A stretch of DNA of 64,000 nucleotides from assembly GCA_947561395.2 (NCBI GenBank), contig OX387190.1, positions 20,764,858 to 20,828,857 on the forward strand, read 5' to 3'. The notes under the pieces are model-generated. The model was not told where the DNA came from. It ran no database searches and saw nothing but the letters and a program-made list of their open reading frames with translations. Shown here one piece after another: positions 42,823 through 55,387 of the stretch. The DNA is from Buxus sempervirens (Eukaryota; Streptophyta; Magnoliopsida; Buxales; Buxaceae). The position numbers were made by a program, and so were the translations under genes. Numbering within the stretch: the stretch's first letter is position 1; each line of letters opens with the position of its first letter.

Positions 42823-44398
42823 ATGAGTGTTCCCACCATTACAAACGCAACCCAACTTTCTCAACCTCCCAAACTACCTTCTCATTCTCCACACCCAAAT
42901 CCAATCCACACCCACTTCCCTAACCCTACTAATAACCTATCCAATGATAGAAATCTTCTCTTTCTGCAACATAACCAACCTGCAGACCCCACTGTCACAT
43001 GGACCTCATCCATTGCACGCCGCTGTCGAAATGGGCAGCTGGTTGAAGCTGTCAAAGAGTTTACTCATATGAGAATTTCTGGTGTTGAACCCAATTACGT
43101 CACGTTTGTAACCCTTCTGTCTGCCTGTGAGAATGCTAATTCCCTCTCAGAAACTCTCCATTTTGGAGCTTCAGTTCATGGGTATGTTCATAAATTGGGT
43201 TTGGATAGGAACTATGTCGTCGTGGGTACTGCGGTTGTTGATATGTATTTGAAATGTACTCACGTGGATCACGCTCGCAAACTGTTTGACGAAATGTGTG
43301 TGAAGAACTCGGTTTCTTGGAAGTTGGAACACGATGATTGATGGGTATATGAAAAATGGGGAAGTAGAGGAGGCAATTGCTTTGTTTGATCAAATGCCTA
43401 TGAGGGATAAGTTTTCTTGGACCGCATTGATTGGTGGGTTTGTCAAGGAAGGATACTTTGAGGAAGCTTTGGAAGGGTTTCACCAAATGCAACAATCTGG
43501 TGTAGAACCTGATTATGTGACCATCCTATCTGTTCTAAATGCATGTGCCAATTTAGGAATGCTGGGTTTAGGCCTATGGATGCATCGCTATATTTTACAG
43601 CAAGACCTTGGTGGTAATATCCGGGTAAGCAATTCACTGATTGACATGTATTCGCGAAGTGGGTGTATCGAGTTTGCTCATCAAGAATTTGAGAAAATGT
43701 CTAAAAGAAGCTTGGTCTCCTGGAACTCAATCATTGTGGGTTTTTCTACTAATGGTCTTCCAGAGGAGGCTCTTGAACATTTCTACAGGATGCAGGAGGA
43801 AGGGTTTGAGCCAGATGGAGTCAGCTTCACTGGAGCACTTACTGCCTGTAGCCATGCTGGCTTAGTTGAGAAGGGACTCCAGTTATTTGACACCATGAAG
43901 AGAATTCACAGAATCAAGCCTAGAATTGAGCATTATGGGTGCTTAGTGGATCTTTATAGTCGTGCTGGGCAGTTGGAAGATGCATTGCATGTGATAGAAA
44001 GTATGCCCGTGAAGCCAAATGAGGTTGTCTTAGGCTCATTATTGGCTGCTTGTAGGAGTCATGGGGAATTAAATTTAGCAGAAAGGTTGATGCAGTATCT
44101 TGAGTTGGAGCCTGGTTGCGATTCTAATTATGTGCTTCTTTCAAACATATATGCAGCGATCGCAAGGTGGGATGGTGTAGGCAATGTTAGAAATAGAATG
44201 AAGGCCTTAGGAATAAAGAAGAAACCGGGATTCAGTGCAATTGAGATTGATTGTAGTTTCCATGAATTTGTTGCTGGTGATAAATCCCATATCCACTCAG
44301 AGTCTTTCTATGTGATGCTTGATTTGCTCTCCCTTGAATTAAGACCATGCGGGTACGTACCTGAAAGCATTGTTGGGGGATTATCTGAATATGATTAA
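42823..44398 (+). CDS. CLB19: PPR protein, CLB19-like, frameshifted
   Basis: Intronless PLS-class pentatricopeptide repeat gene. The first part (166 codons to 43320) has a plastid-transit-like Ser/Thr/Pro-rich N-terminus and repeats such as VTWTSSIARRCRNGQ and GVEPNYVTFVTLLSAC. The second part (from 43328) continues with WNTMIDGYMKNGEVEEAIA and ends in E/E+ type motifs (CLVDLYSRAGQLEDA, IEIDCSFHEFVAGD) without a DYW domain. It closely resembles Arabidopsis CLB19, which edits plastid rpoA and clpP transcripts. A 7-bp near-tandem duplication (TTGGAAG then TTGGAAC, 43317-43330) shifts the frame. Without it the product would be 522 residues, near the roughly 500 of the Arabidopsis protein. Either an assembly or allele error or a true lesion. 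Confidence 0.8.
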
Positions 44399-45326
44399 CA
44401 CTCATTAATAGCTCTTTCAGAAATCACAAGTTTTTTCTTGGATGGTTGGATCTTCATGCTCACATATGTGCATTTTTTTAAAGATAATGAGGACTGAAGC
44501 AGTACAGATATCTTGATCAGCTGAGCATGCGGAACGGGATGATATATCTTGAAACCTCCTATGGAAGGAGAAGAATTTCACATAATAATCCTAATTGTTA
44601 AGGAATTTGAGTAAAGAGTGACAGTTTCCGTCTTGAAACTTCAGAATGAAGCAGATAAATGGTCCCAGTCAAAACAGGTGGAAAAGATTTTATTGAAGCA
44701 GAATGTTGTGAGATATGTTTAATACATTTTTGATAATCAAAGTATATGAAATTTGGTAACTTTCTAGATTTTATTTAGTCCATTCTGCTCATAAAGTTGT
44801 GCTTAATTTTGATCCTACATCGACAAGGAAAAGATCTTGGAGAACCTTTGCACATCAATACCTTTTTGCGGAGAATTTGTTCCTAGTCTAGTCCCACTGT
44901 GGTTTGTGCATCTTAAGAAAGCTTATAATTGATCGCTTTTCTGTTAAAACAAATAAATTGCTTTAATCCATAATGCTAAAATTAACAATCTGAATGACAT
45001 AATGAAAGACTTGTTGAGAATCCAGCTAATGTTTTGTTCTGCCAAATGAATGGGATAAATTGAAGCTACCCTGTTATTTCAACATTCTAGATCATTAAAT
45101 ATATGTAGCAACTGACCATTTAACCCTGTGTAATACAAAAATTTCATGGTAGCTCTACTTGCTGAGACCTTCCAATATTCCTTTTCTAGGATGGGTTTGG
45201 GATTTCCAACAAATTACATAGCTACTCCAGACTGCAACTATTTTTATGGTTTATGTTTTTACTAATTTATTTTTGGAGTTCATTGTACCTTCCACATCCA
45301 AAAACTTCAGATAAAGCTATGGTGTG
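44399..45326. other. 3' flank of PPR gene
   Basis: AT-rich; presumably 3' UTR and spacer. No feature recognised. Confidence 0.4.
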
Positions 45327-45701
45327 TTTGAGAGCCAAAAATTGGTTTTTAGTGATACTTTTTCAACATAATTCAGATTCAGTAGACCAATTCTTGGTAA
45401 TTGGGAATTAGTGACACTTTTTAAACATGATTGAGAACAAGTGTCATTTTATTATTCATGAAGAATTTCTTCCAAAAATGCCCTCAAAAATACTTGCGAA
45501 CCTCACTTGTACCTAAATGAGTGAAAAGGTTTTCAGAGTCTTTTGAGGGCATTTTCAGAATAAACTCTTTATTAACAGTAAAATGACACTGATTCCCAAT
45601 TATTTTAAAAAATATAACTAATTCCCAGTTACCAAGAATTGGCCAATATGAATTATTTTGAAAAAGTATCACTAATAACCAATTTCTATATTTTCTCAAA
45701 T
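45327..45701. mobile_element. 375-bp foldback element
   Basis: The left half (ATTGGTTTTTAGTGATACTT, then ATGCCCTCAAAA) is repeated in inverted order in the right half (TTTTGAGGGCAT, then AAGTATCACTAATAACCAAT). The arms are each about 150 bp, and the ends TTTGAG/CTCAAA are inverted. Non-coding; superfamily not determined. Confidence 0.7.
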
Positions 45702-46103
45702 CAGGTTTTCTTACCATAGCAGTTTCGCAATTTCTTTTGTGACATTCTTTGAAGTGATAGTTAAAATATTTGCATTGGACAGGAAGAACCGAACCCAAGT
45801 TCAGCAATATAAATGAGAAGACAACTCAAGCTAACTAATAAGAGTCATTCATCAGCTTGACCAAACTATATGTCCTTTCATGCTCATGTAGCAATTATTT
45901 CCCAAAACAAAGGTGAGATATCAGTAATCTGGGATGAATTTGTGCATCTTCATGGCATTATTGTTATTAAAAGGATTAGGCTGCATGGCATAAAGTATTA
46001 GCACCCTTTGGTCAACAAGAACTTGCTTAATTGAAACTGACACAAACAGATGCAGTAGCATAACCTTCCCATAATTGGAGGTTCAAGACCTTTCTTCTTC
46101 TTT

Positions 46104-46134
<31 letters not shown>

Positions 46135-46461
46135 GGGTAGGACTGGAGTAACCAAAACAACAAAACTAGAAGAAGAAGAAAAAAAGAGCATAACAACAAT
46201 ATATGCAAAGAAATTGAAAAGAACTAATTTATCACTGTAAAAAAAAGCATATTGTTTCTTGGTAGAACCAAGACAAATTTAACATAGGCTACCATAACTC
46301 AGGTCAAGTTAATGGCACACAACCATGTAAAACTAGCCAACTTCAACTCTAGTCACAGGACGAAGGAGCAGCACAATAATTCCCAATTATACATATAAAA
46401 ATACATCCATCTTTATAAATAGAACAAATTCAAACCCAAGAAAAATATCAGCAAAGACTAA

Positions 46462-47583
46462 GGTACCGTTTGGTAACGCTTTTCAGAAGTGTTTTTTTAA
46501 TTTTGAAAGCAAAAAATTGCTTTCGGAAGCAAAAGTGCTATTTGGTTATGTACACATGAAGCAATTTATAAGAAGCAAAAAAGCAATTTCATTGCTCTTC
46601 AAAAGAAACATAGAAATGTTGCTTCTCACTTTAATCATAAATTTGCTTTCTTGCTTCTAAAACCTATGCACAAAACTAAATTGGGAAAAAATTGACCCAT
46701 CATGTCCAATGACCTGTTTAACTCAGTAATGACCCGTTTAACCCGATAATGACTCGTTTAACCCGATAATGATCCGTTCAACCCAATATGACCCACTTAA
46801 CCTGACAATGATCCGTTTAACCCGATAATGACCCGTTTAACCTGATAATGACCCGCTGAACCCGATAATGATCCATTCAACCCGATAATGACTCGTTAAA
46901 CCCGATAATGACCCGCTTAACCCAATAATGATCTGTTCGATCCAACAATGACCCGTTTAACTCGATAATGACCTGCTCAACCCGATAATGACCCGTTTAA
47001 CCCGGTAATGATCCGTTAAACCCGATAATGACCCGTTTAACACGGTAATGGCCCGTTTAACCCGATAATGACCTACTTAACTCAATAATTATCCATTTAA
47101 CCTGATAATGACTCGTTTAATTGGACAATTGCCCATTTAACTCAATAATGACCCGTTTAACCCTAAATTGTATCACTAATTCATGTTATTTTTCTATTGA
47201 TGTATTTTTATAATTAAAAAATAAAAACTTTTAATCGGGTTGGTGGGTTGAACTCAATTATTGGCAAGTTGGGTTTGGTTTTGGGTTTTCCCAACCCACC
47301 AATAAATAGATTTAATTTGAACCGACCCGATTATTGTTCAGCCCGTTAAAATATACATCAAGTATATTTTTAAGTAGAATGCATCAACTGTTTACGGTAG
47401 TTTTATATGATAGTATAAAAGCAATTTATATGCTACTATGGTTACCAAACATTCTTTTTGTTTTTTAGCAGCAAAGCAAAAGTTTACCAAACAGCTTTAC
47501 TTCAACAAAAGATCTTCTGAAAAGTACTTTTTTGCTTTCTTGTTTTCAAAAACAAGAAAGCAAAAGCGTTACCAAACGAAGCC
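46462..47583. mobile_element. 1.1-kb Harbinger-like element with minisatellite
   Basis: Ends GGTACCGTTTGGTAACGC and GCGTTACCAAACGAAGCC form inverted repeats (TTTGGTAACGCTTTT common). They are flanked by TAA on both sides (46459-46461, 47584-47586), the target typical of PIF/Harbinger. No transposase is present. Subterminal parts carry further inverted AAAGCAA/TTGCTTT words. The centre is a minisatellite (46690-47165). It ends 95 bp from the NDC80 stop codon. Confidence 0.75.
46690..47165. repeat. 20-bp minisatellite
   Basis: About 23 copies of a 20-bp unit close to AATGACCCGTTTAACCCGAT, with point changes in most copies. It makes up the core of the Harbinger-like element. Confidence 0.9.
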
Positions 47584-47677
47584 TAAATTCACAATTTTTT
47601 TTGCTCCTAGAAAAGATGGCAAAAGTAAGAGAAGCATTCGCTTGTGCAGGGGAAGGAACAAATAGAATTGCACTGGC

Positions 47678-50600
47678 TTATGCCAAAAACTTTGCTGGCA
47701 AGGAGCCTCTGAAAACATCTGTAACAACATCAGCAGTTTCAGAGAGACTACCCCTCATTTCTGATATCGTTGATTCCATATGCTCTTTGTACTTTGAGAC
47801 TGAATCAACCAATGCAAGCAGTTCACGACCACACAACTGTATTTCATCCTCACTTTGTTTAATTACATCCTGCAACTTTGAATTGGAGACCTGCTTTAAA
47901 AATATAGACTGATCAGACATGTCCATTCTGTAGCTCTTGTAAGTTACACCCATGAAAGACCAAAAATGAATTACCTTCAGAAACGCTTCTGCTTCTCTTT
48001 CAACAATATCTAAATTGCGTGCCTCAGTGTTGACATCATCTAACATTTCCTTAGCTTTGGCTACACATTGGGATGTATGATCTCGTACTTCATTCTTCAA
48101 AACACCCAACTGAGCTTCAGCCTGAAGCATGATCACAGCAGAATTAACTACTAAAAAGTCTTTCCATAACAGCTTATCTAATCTAAATCCAATTTTAGTT
48201 ATCACTTCAACAGGTATGTATACAGTAACTAACAAGTTAACCTTTAAAAGACTAAAAATATAGTACAAATACATTAAGTTTTCTTATAAAATTGATCTAA
48301 ATTCAGCCTCCAAACCTACACTTTTATAGTGAATTTAAGCGAGTGAGACCAAAGTTTGGAGCTTGTGAACAGTAAGATGGCCAAGTGGTTCCAACGCCTT
48401 GGACCAGGCAGCTAAAGGAATAGCTGCATGACAAAATTGAAATGCTTTTTACGTGCCTGCATGAACATAATTTGAAAACCAGCAAATGTTGGATGGCTAC
48501 AACAAAATCTGTTGAGTACACTGTAACTATTGTTGGTGACCCCTAAATGCAGACATTTTTAACATGTCAATCTGTCATTTTGCAACCTGATATAGTTCTT
48601 TAAGATGTTGTAAGACCTTTTACCAACAGTGGATTAACTATCCAACTCCAAATCACAACGAAAACTATGGAAAAATGTCCTAAGTTATTGCAATTTGTAG
48701 CATTAGATTTTTTTATTATGCATAAAACCAATACTTTCAGTTGGTACATCAGTATCAACAGATACCCATCCATACATCAATGTTATGTACCAATCTCGAT
48801 AGGATCCAATAAAATAATTGATACATTTTTTTTTCTCTTTTAACTATGCAGACACCTGTACCAACAGATCATTCAGAATCTAGCCGTGACTAATTTATAA
48901 GAGTTTTATGTAACTTGAAAATCTTCTGATTATTTAACCAGTTGTGTTTAGTTTTAATTGTTTCATATAGAGTCAAGATTAGATTAGGAATGATCTTTAT
49001 GGGGTATACTTCAAATTGAAACCAGAATCCATAGATAAAATTTTACACTAGAAGAGGAATTCATCTGCCTAGGCCCTTATAAAAAAGGATTTCATTCAGC
49101 TAATCTCTATATAAGTGTCAAAATTTTATGCATTATACCACTGATCTTATACATAGACATGTTTCAAGTTATAATTACTTTCTTTAATAGATGAATGCTT
49201 TCTTCATTGAAAATAAGTAGTGTTACATAAAGAAGTAGCTCCTTCGTGTGAAAACCATATGTAGTTCTCAATGAATGATGTATTCACGTACCTGCAATGG
49301 ACAAATAGACTCTCCTCAATTGAGTCCCAATATTCTCAGACATAGCAGGTTCAAAAGAATCCACAAACTTCAAGATGCATACCCACAACTGACATCCATA
49401 CCCAAGTCATTGTAACACACTAGTGATTCAAATTAAATCAAACTCACTTTATTGTTTTAACAGTTGGAATCCTAAGACTTAAAGGAATTTTTTAATTTCT
49501 TGATTAGAACTAATTTTCAAAATGAGGTTGGCAGAGTGGTGGTTTTGGGGGATGACAAAATTATGGCAACACAATTCAGAACCTATAATAGCGGAGTTTA
49601 CTTCTGGTCTAAAAGTGTAGGCACACCATAACATCAACCTAGTCAAATCAGCTACATGTTTTTAACATGCTATAACTTGTGCCTTGATAAGTAATGTATG
49701 ATTTCATAAATTAATATTTTATTAAAATTTCCTACAGTAACATGCAACAATGTCTGGTCCCAAAAAATAATGATAATATGTTATACGATACAATCACTAT
49801 CTTTACTGACCAAAAAATTAAATAAAGAGGCTGAAGCAAGAGAAGAAAGACAAAAAGGCCTTTCCCCAGACTGTGCAAACAAATAATCTTCAGAAATGTA
49901 ACATTTGATGAGAATCTATGCTACATTGATATGGCTATGAGTTTGAAACCAGACAACAATGCGAGTTTCAAATTCAAATATATTCAAGAAATTAAATTTA
50001 TTGACACATGAGAGCATTTAATAATGCAGTAAAAAATAATTAAATCCTTATGATGTGTAGGATCCAACAATATAGTATATAATGAGCTGTCTCATATCAT
50101 TTTAGGGCTTAATAAGTCTAATAAAAATATGTTATTCTCATAGAAGCTTTCTCTAGGAAAACAGCAATTCCATACAATATGTGATATGTTAATTGTAACA
50201 AAATATATGAGAAAAAAAACAAATCTGCAAATGCCAACGCCAAAATCTATTTTGAGTTGAAGTCCCAACATGCTTCTGATACATAAACTTCTCATAGAAG
50301 TACCCATGCAACATAAGTGTAAGTATCATATGCATAAAAGTGTGGATAGAGGTCCACTAACACTAGGATACTTACTTCATCAATACGGGACTGAAGTGTG
50401 GCAATACTATTTCTTTTTGTCTCGACCTTAGCAGCAGTTTCTACTGACTGTTGCTGAAGTAAAATCAACTCCTTCAACTTAGATGTAGAGCTTTTCTTTA
50501 CATTATCGGCAAATGCATCAAGTGTAGGTTTAAGTGTGGACTTATAATCAATCCCCAACACCTCAGCAGGTGTTGACCCTTTGCCATTCAAGGTGTAGTG

Positions 50601-52569
50601 ATAGTCATTTCCAAGCTTTAACCTTGAAACCATTTCAGAGACACAAGATGCATGTCATTTGCAATTTATTACAAATATAACTTACAAGGAAAATAAAGAA
50701 GTGCCATAATGAACAAATTGTTCATGAAAGTGACAAAAAAGCTTCAAAATTCAACAAAAGCCTAATAAAAGAGGCTGATATGTTTAGAAAATGCCTCTTT
50801 CATGAGATCAGGTTACCTTCACCAAATGTCATAGTATAGAAAGGGAATAATTTAAATCAGAGTTGTTGGAGAAGCTGAACAGTAAAAATTATGAAGTTGG
50901 GAACTGTGCACATAAATGACCATGCACTTCTAAAATTACAAGAAAACAAGGCAAAAACTTCAAGTAACCAAGACAAAAGGCCCTATTCCCAAAAAGAATG
51001 GAAACAATCATTATGTAAATCATCCTTAATTTTCCACTTCGATGATAGATTATCTGATAGATTATCCAATCTATTTGGTCAATATAGAGTTTGTCTCTTG
51101 CTAAACACAGCATTCAAGAAACAGAAAAATAACTGACTGTAAATCAATGGCTATATCTATCGTCTTTACTCAACTGACATAACCCCAATCTCTTACATAT
51201 ATACATCGTGAATTGCAGCACAAAAACTTCAAAAGGCTATTTGTCATATAAATAATGTAATTAATCCAAATTATGACAATCCATGAGAATACAGAACCAT
51301 CCAGATGGCATATGAAGTAACGATAATAAGGAGAATTTGGTGTGCAGGGTGGGGGGGTGGGATGCTGGGTGGCGTGGAGCCGAATCTCCAAATTCCACTC
51401 AAAAGGAAAGAGGAAAAAAAACGCAGAAGAATAAGGAGGGAATAAACTACTTACTTCTTGATAGCCTGGTTGCATTCAATTGAAAGAACCTCAAGCTCCT
51501 GAAGCTTATGCCCAAGTGTCGTATCAAGATCCCACACCTTCTCCTCCCAAGCATTCCTAGCTTCCTCAGCCTCTGCAATGTCTCTCTCGACAGCTTGAAG
51601 CTCCCTATTCATCCTCTCCGCATCCCTCGCATTAAACTTCTGGGAGTCAATCGTCCTCTTCAACTCCTCATTCTCCTCACAAATCTTCTTACACTCCTTC
51701 TCCTTTGCCTCTAATTCTTTCTCCTTCTCCTCCAACCCCTTTTCAAGAGTCGCAACTCCACTCGAAAACCCCTCAATTATGTGATGAAACTTTTGAACAT
51801 CGTTCTCTAACACTGACTTTTCCTTCTCAAGGACTTCTCTAGCAGACGGTGCTGACCTCGTGGCCTCGAGCTTATCCTCTAAAACCTTAACCTCCTTCTC
51901 CAACTCCTTAACCCTTTCAGCAGCAAAATTACTATTCTGCTCCAACCTGTCCGAGTTCTCCCGATCCAGCGCCTCCACCCCATCATCATCCCCAGCAATA
52001 TAATGCGAATAACTGTCGCAAATGTACCGAAAAACCTCATTGCTCTGAAGAAACGATGCTGAGGCCCACGGCGACGTCGACGACGAGATGTGATCATTGT
52101 AAAGCGTGATTTGAACAAGCCAGTGCATGACAGCAAGCAGGGACGGCCAGGCGTGAGGTGTTCCGGGGGCTCTTAGAGCGGATTTGTTGAGCTTGATAGG
52201 GCAATTGAGGTGTTTAAGCAGAAGAGGAAGGTCTTCTTCGAGTTTGAAAGAAGGCCAATCGAGAAGACTGAAAATGAATCGGAGTGCGTCCGTGATGTCC
52301 TTGGCGGAGGGAAGAGGGGGTTTGAGGAAAGTGGGGGAAGAGTGGGAGGAGAGGAAGGTGTTGATGGCGCGAAGGGCGGACGATTGGTAGGAACGGTCGT
52401 TGATGGGGACGGCGGCGGCGGAGCGGTTAATTCCGGCAGAGGAGGAGGAGGGGCGGCTGCTACACAAGCTGGCATCGGAGTCTCGGTTTCCGGGCAATGG
52501 ACGGAGGTCGCCGAAGTAGGGCCGCTCCGGTATTAAGGATTCTTTGGGTCGTCGCCGGCTACCTCTCAT
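47678..52569 (-). CDS. NDC80: kinetochore protein NDC80 (HEC1)
   Basis: Four coding exons: 52569-51455, 50622-50376, 48121-47975 and 47890-47678. All junctions are GT/AG and keep the frame (1722 bases, 573 residues; the Arabidopsis protein is about 570). NDC80 binds microtubules as part of the outer-kinetochore NDC80 complex. The N-terminal basic tail is followed by a calponin-homology domain, about residues 55-170, with NDRSYQSSALRAINTFL, LPSAKDITDALRFIF and TPHAWPSLLAVMHWLVQI. From about residue 210 there is a long coiled coil (KELEKEVKVLEDKLEA onwards), and exon 2 has KGSTPAEVLGIDYKSTLKP. The protein ends SLPAKFLA. Introns are 832, 2254 and 84 bases; the last is a multiple of three with no stop. 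An E2F-like site is just upstream. Confidence 0.93.
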
Positions 52570-52596
52570 CGTCGGGCGTGGGGTTTCCTTCTGTAC

Positions 52597-52605
52597 TTTC
52601 CCGCC
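52597..52605. promoter_or_regulatory. E2F-type site at NDC80
   Basis: TTTCCCGCC, a match to the E2F consensus TTTSSCGC, lies 28 bases upstream of the NDC80 ATG. E2F sites drive S-phase-linked transcription in plants; its use here is inferred. Confidence 0.5.
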
Positions 52606-53518
52606 TTTTTGTTTCAGTTAGGGCAAGAGCTTTTGTTTCAAATGGGAATCGAGAGGGTTTGAAGCCAGTCCTCCGACCTGGTCAAACCAGGTTTGTTCTC
52701 GATCTTTTAAGCCTGTGGGCTTACTTGGCCCATTTTTTAAAGCCCATAAAATATCAGGCCCGGGCTGAGGCTAGCTTCTCTTGGCGTCCCCTGGTTTTTG
52801 AATGTCATTGGATGTATAAAACTAGTTTAATGTTGTATATACATATCTTAAACTAATTTTGTCGTATTATTAATTTATTCTGTAATTTTTTGTGATGCCC
52901 TTTTTGCTTAAATTATTGAATTGAGTTGGAATCCTCTACCATATTGTTTCTTCTGCTACTTTGGTTTGTCACTGATCCAAATATGTCATGTAACATTCTT
53001 TGATAGACTTTTTACAATAGAACCTATCATAACATGGCATATAACATGTTTTGGTTGCTAGGCATATATAATAGTAGTAGAGAAAGTGGGGCAAAGGATT
53101 TGAAGCGATTGGGCTTAAAGTATTTAAAAAAACTTTAAATATATATAAATACAGATACTTCAGGTATTTTACTGATTAAAGTACAAATAACAGGCCCAAT
53201 CGAGCTTAAGACAAGCATAATGGCTATTATCCCTTATAATAATATCATGCTCTAAACTCCAGTCCACCATTATTGTCTAGGTGCAAAGGACAAATTCTAG
53301 GGAATATTCTTCGCTTTACTAATGGTATGGATGAAGCGCTTTACTTATGCTTCGGTTGGTTATAAATCGAGTGAGGGTTGGGTTGGATTTGCTAGTTTGG
53401 TTCAAACTAACTTGAAATTAATTCATGGATATCTATATCTATAGTACATATAATAAAAAAAAACAGTTATTGGATGCTAAACACAGTTATTTTGGTCGTT
53501 AAATATGTGGATTCTAAC
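52606..53518. other. NDC80-separase spacer, left part
   Basis: No gene recognised. Contains short GGTT/GGCCC repeat words only. Confidence 0.35.
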
Positions 53519-54190
53519 TAGGGTTGATAATCAAGCCGGCCCCGCATGCCTGGCGGGCCACTGGCCCAACGTGCCGTGGGCCTGCGTGGGCCGCAGCACG
53601 CGCAGGCCCGTTTAGCCGGGCCTGGAGGGTCAGGGTATTAAAACCCTTTTTTTAATAAAAAAAAAAATCCTAAAAAATAACAAAAAAATCCAAAAAATCA
53701 TAAAAAAAATTTACAAAAAATTCTAAAAAATATTTTTATTATTCACAAAATTAATTTACACTTATTGGGATTGATTTTGCTCAAAAAATATAAATGACCC
53801 CCATTAAAGACTTAAAGTAGTCTAATTAAAAACCATAGACTTAACAAATATATTTAATTGGAGATTTGTAACAGCTTTTTAGACTTATTTATACTTAACT
53901 ATTTTCTTAGTTTTGATTGATTATATACGAGCTTCTATAATTATAGGTATCCTTAATTTTTAGCTAAAATAATTTAATTATGATACTATTGATACAAGAA
54001 ATTGATATGTTTGATTGGGCAAGGTTTGAACCTTACTACCAACAATTTTTGGGTTAAATTAATAAACTAGGCTAGTTGGGCCGCCTAGGTGTACTTGGGC
54101 ATGCCCCATAGCGGGCCGGCCGTGCCTAAACGGGCTGCGGCCCCAGGCCCCCTAACTCGGCACGGCACGCTACAATGGGCGTGCCGAGCC
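53519..54190. mobile_element. partial relative of the 41124 hAT-type element
   Basis: It starts TAGGGTTGATAATC and continues with GCCGGCCCCGC, the same GC-rich subterminal style as 41124-41973. An AT-rich centre of near-identical design follows, then GCGGGCCGGCCGTGCCTAAACGGG. The expected right end (TTAGCAATCCTA) is missing, so it is probably 3'-truncated and no target duplication can be assigned. Confidence 0.6.
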
Positions 54191-55302
54191 TAACCAAACT
54201 TTTGTTTATTAAAAAAATACCCCTAAAAGTATTAAATTACCCTCATGCCCCGACAATTTCATACATAAACTTAGTCCCCTTTCAAATGATGACCTATCAT
54301 ATAAAAAGGGAAGAGTGCAAAAGGGCATGCAACAAGCTTGTGATTGGATGTTGCAGACGCAAGGGTTGTGAGGGATTTTAGTCCACTTATTATTCTCCAA
54401 AAAAATGTTACGGTTTTTGAAATGACACTCACCTTCCTCATACCTTTGTTGTTTACTGCATATCCCACCCACTTGAACAAATTCTATTAAAATCTTAATA
54501 TATTTTGATGAATATACCCTTCTTTATATATAAAAGAGTATAAGGTTTTGAGATTTTTTTTATAATAAAAATACTTTTTTAAGGTTTAAAAGTTTTAATA
54601 ATAAATTTAAAATTTATGGGTGATTTTATTACTTAAATTTTAATTTTTTGTTATTTTAAATAAAAATTTGATGAGGGACAAAATAATCAAATTATATTTT
54701 ATAAGTTTGTCAGAAACCATAAGAGAGGTAAGTATAATTTACTCTTTCTATAAAGATAATTTTCTTTTTTTTTTTACTTTCTAACACCTGGGCGTCTTAA
54801 ACAATTGCTTGTATCCTTATTTTTTATTTTTTGGGAGTGTTACGTGGGCATTATGGATTCTGACTATAATGGGATTTTAGAGTCTGGGTTGGGTGTTTGG
54901 TTCAAATATCCATAGAAATTAAAGAACCTAATTTTATAATCTAACAAAGGATCTGATTTAATAGTCAACCATATAATCAAAATCTACTTCATAGTTTGGT
55001 TATAGAATTCTTACCTAGATTTTAGGATTCTAGCCAATATATTAACCATATGATATAATAAATACTAGAATATATATTGTTTATATATATGTACAATACA
55101 TATTTTTACAAAATTTTATATGCAATATTATAAATATTAATAAAATATTATAATACATTATTATATGTAAAATAATTTATATATCATATATATTTTATAA
55201 TAGGATACAAGCCAAAAGGAGCTGACGGGAGAGGGTTGAGGGTTTCTTTGGTCATTTCGTATTACCTCCGGAGAATTCATTTTGAATCACCTCGCGGCCA
55301 TC
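54191..55302. other. AT-rich spacer before separase
   Basis: Very AT-rich, with (AT)-type runs near 55030-55200. No gene or element recognised. Confidence 0.4.
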
Positions 55303-55311
55303 GTTCGCGCC
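55303..55311. promoter_or_regulatory. E2F-like site at separase
   Basis: GTTCGCGCC, one base from the E2F consensus form TTTCGCGC, lies 77 bases upstream of the separase ATG. Confidence 0.3.
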
Positions 55312-55387
55312 CTTAACATCTTCTTACATCTATCTGTCCGGTTTCCTCTTTCCTTGTTCTCACTGAGACTCGGCCACTCAGAGTGCG

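Noticed and set aside
43317-43330. programmed frameshift or micro-intron in the PPR gene
   Set aside because: Seven bases cannot be an intron, there is no known slippery signal, and the near-tandem copy explains it as slippage.
46690-47165. CRISPR-like or telomere-like array
   Set aside because: Contiguous 20-bp units without spacers; a minisatellite inside a transposable element.
48365-48440. tRNA-like stretch (GGCCAAGTGGTT)
   Set aside because: Only the D-arm-like phrase is present; no T-arm or acceptor pairing follows.
52173-52536. overlapping frames in NDC80 exon 1
   Set aside because: Shadows of the GC-rich NDC80 coding frame.
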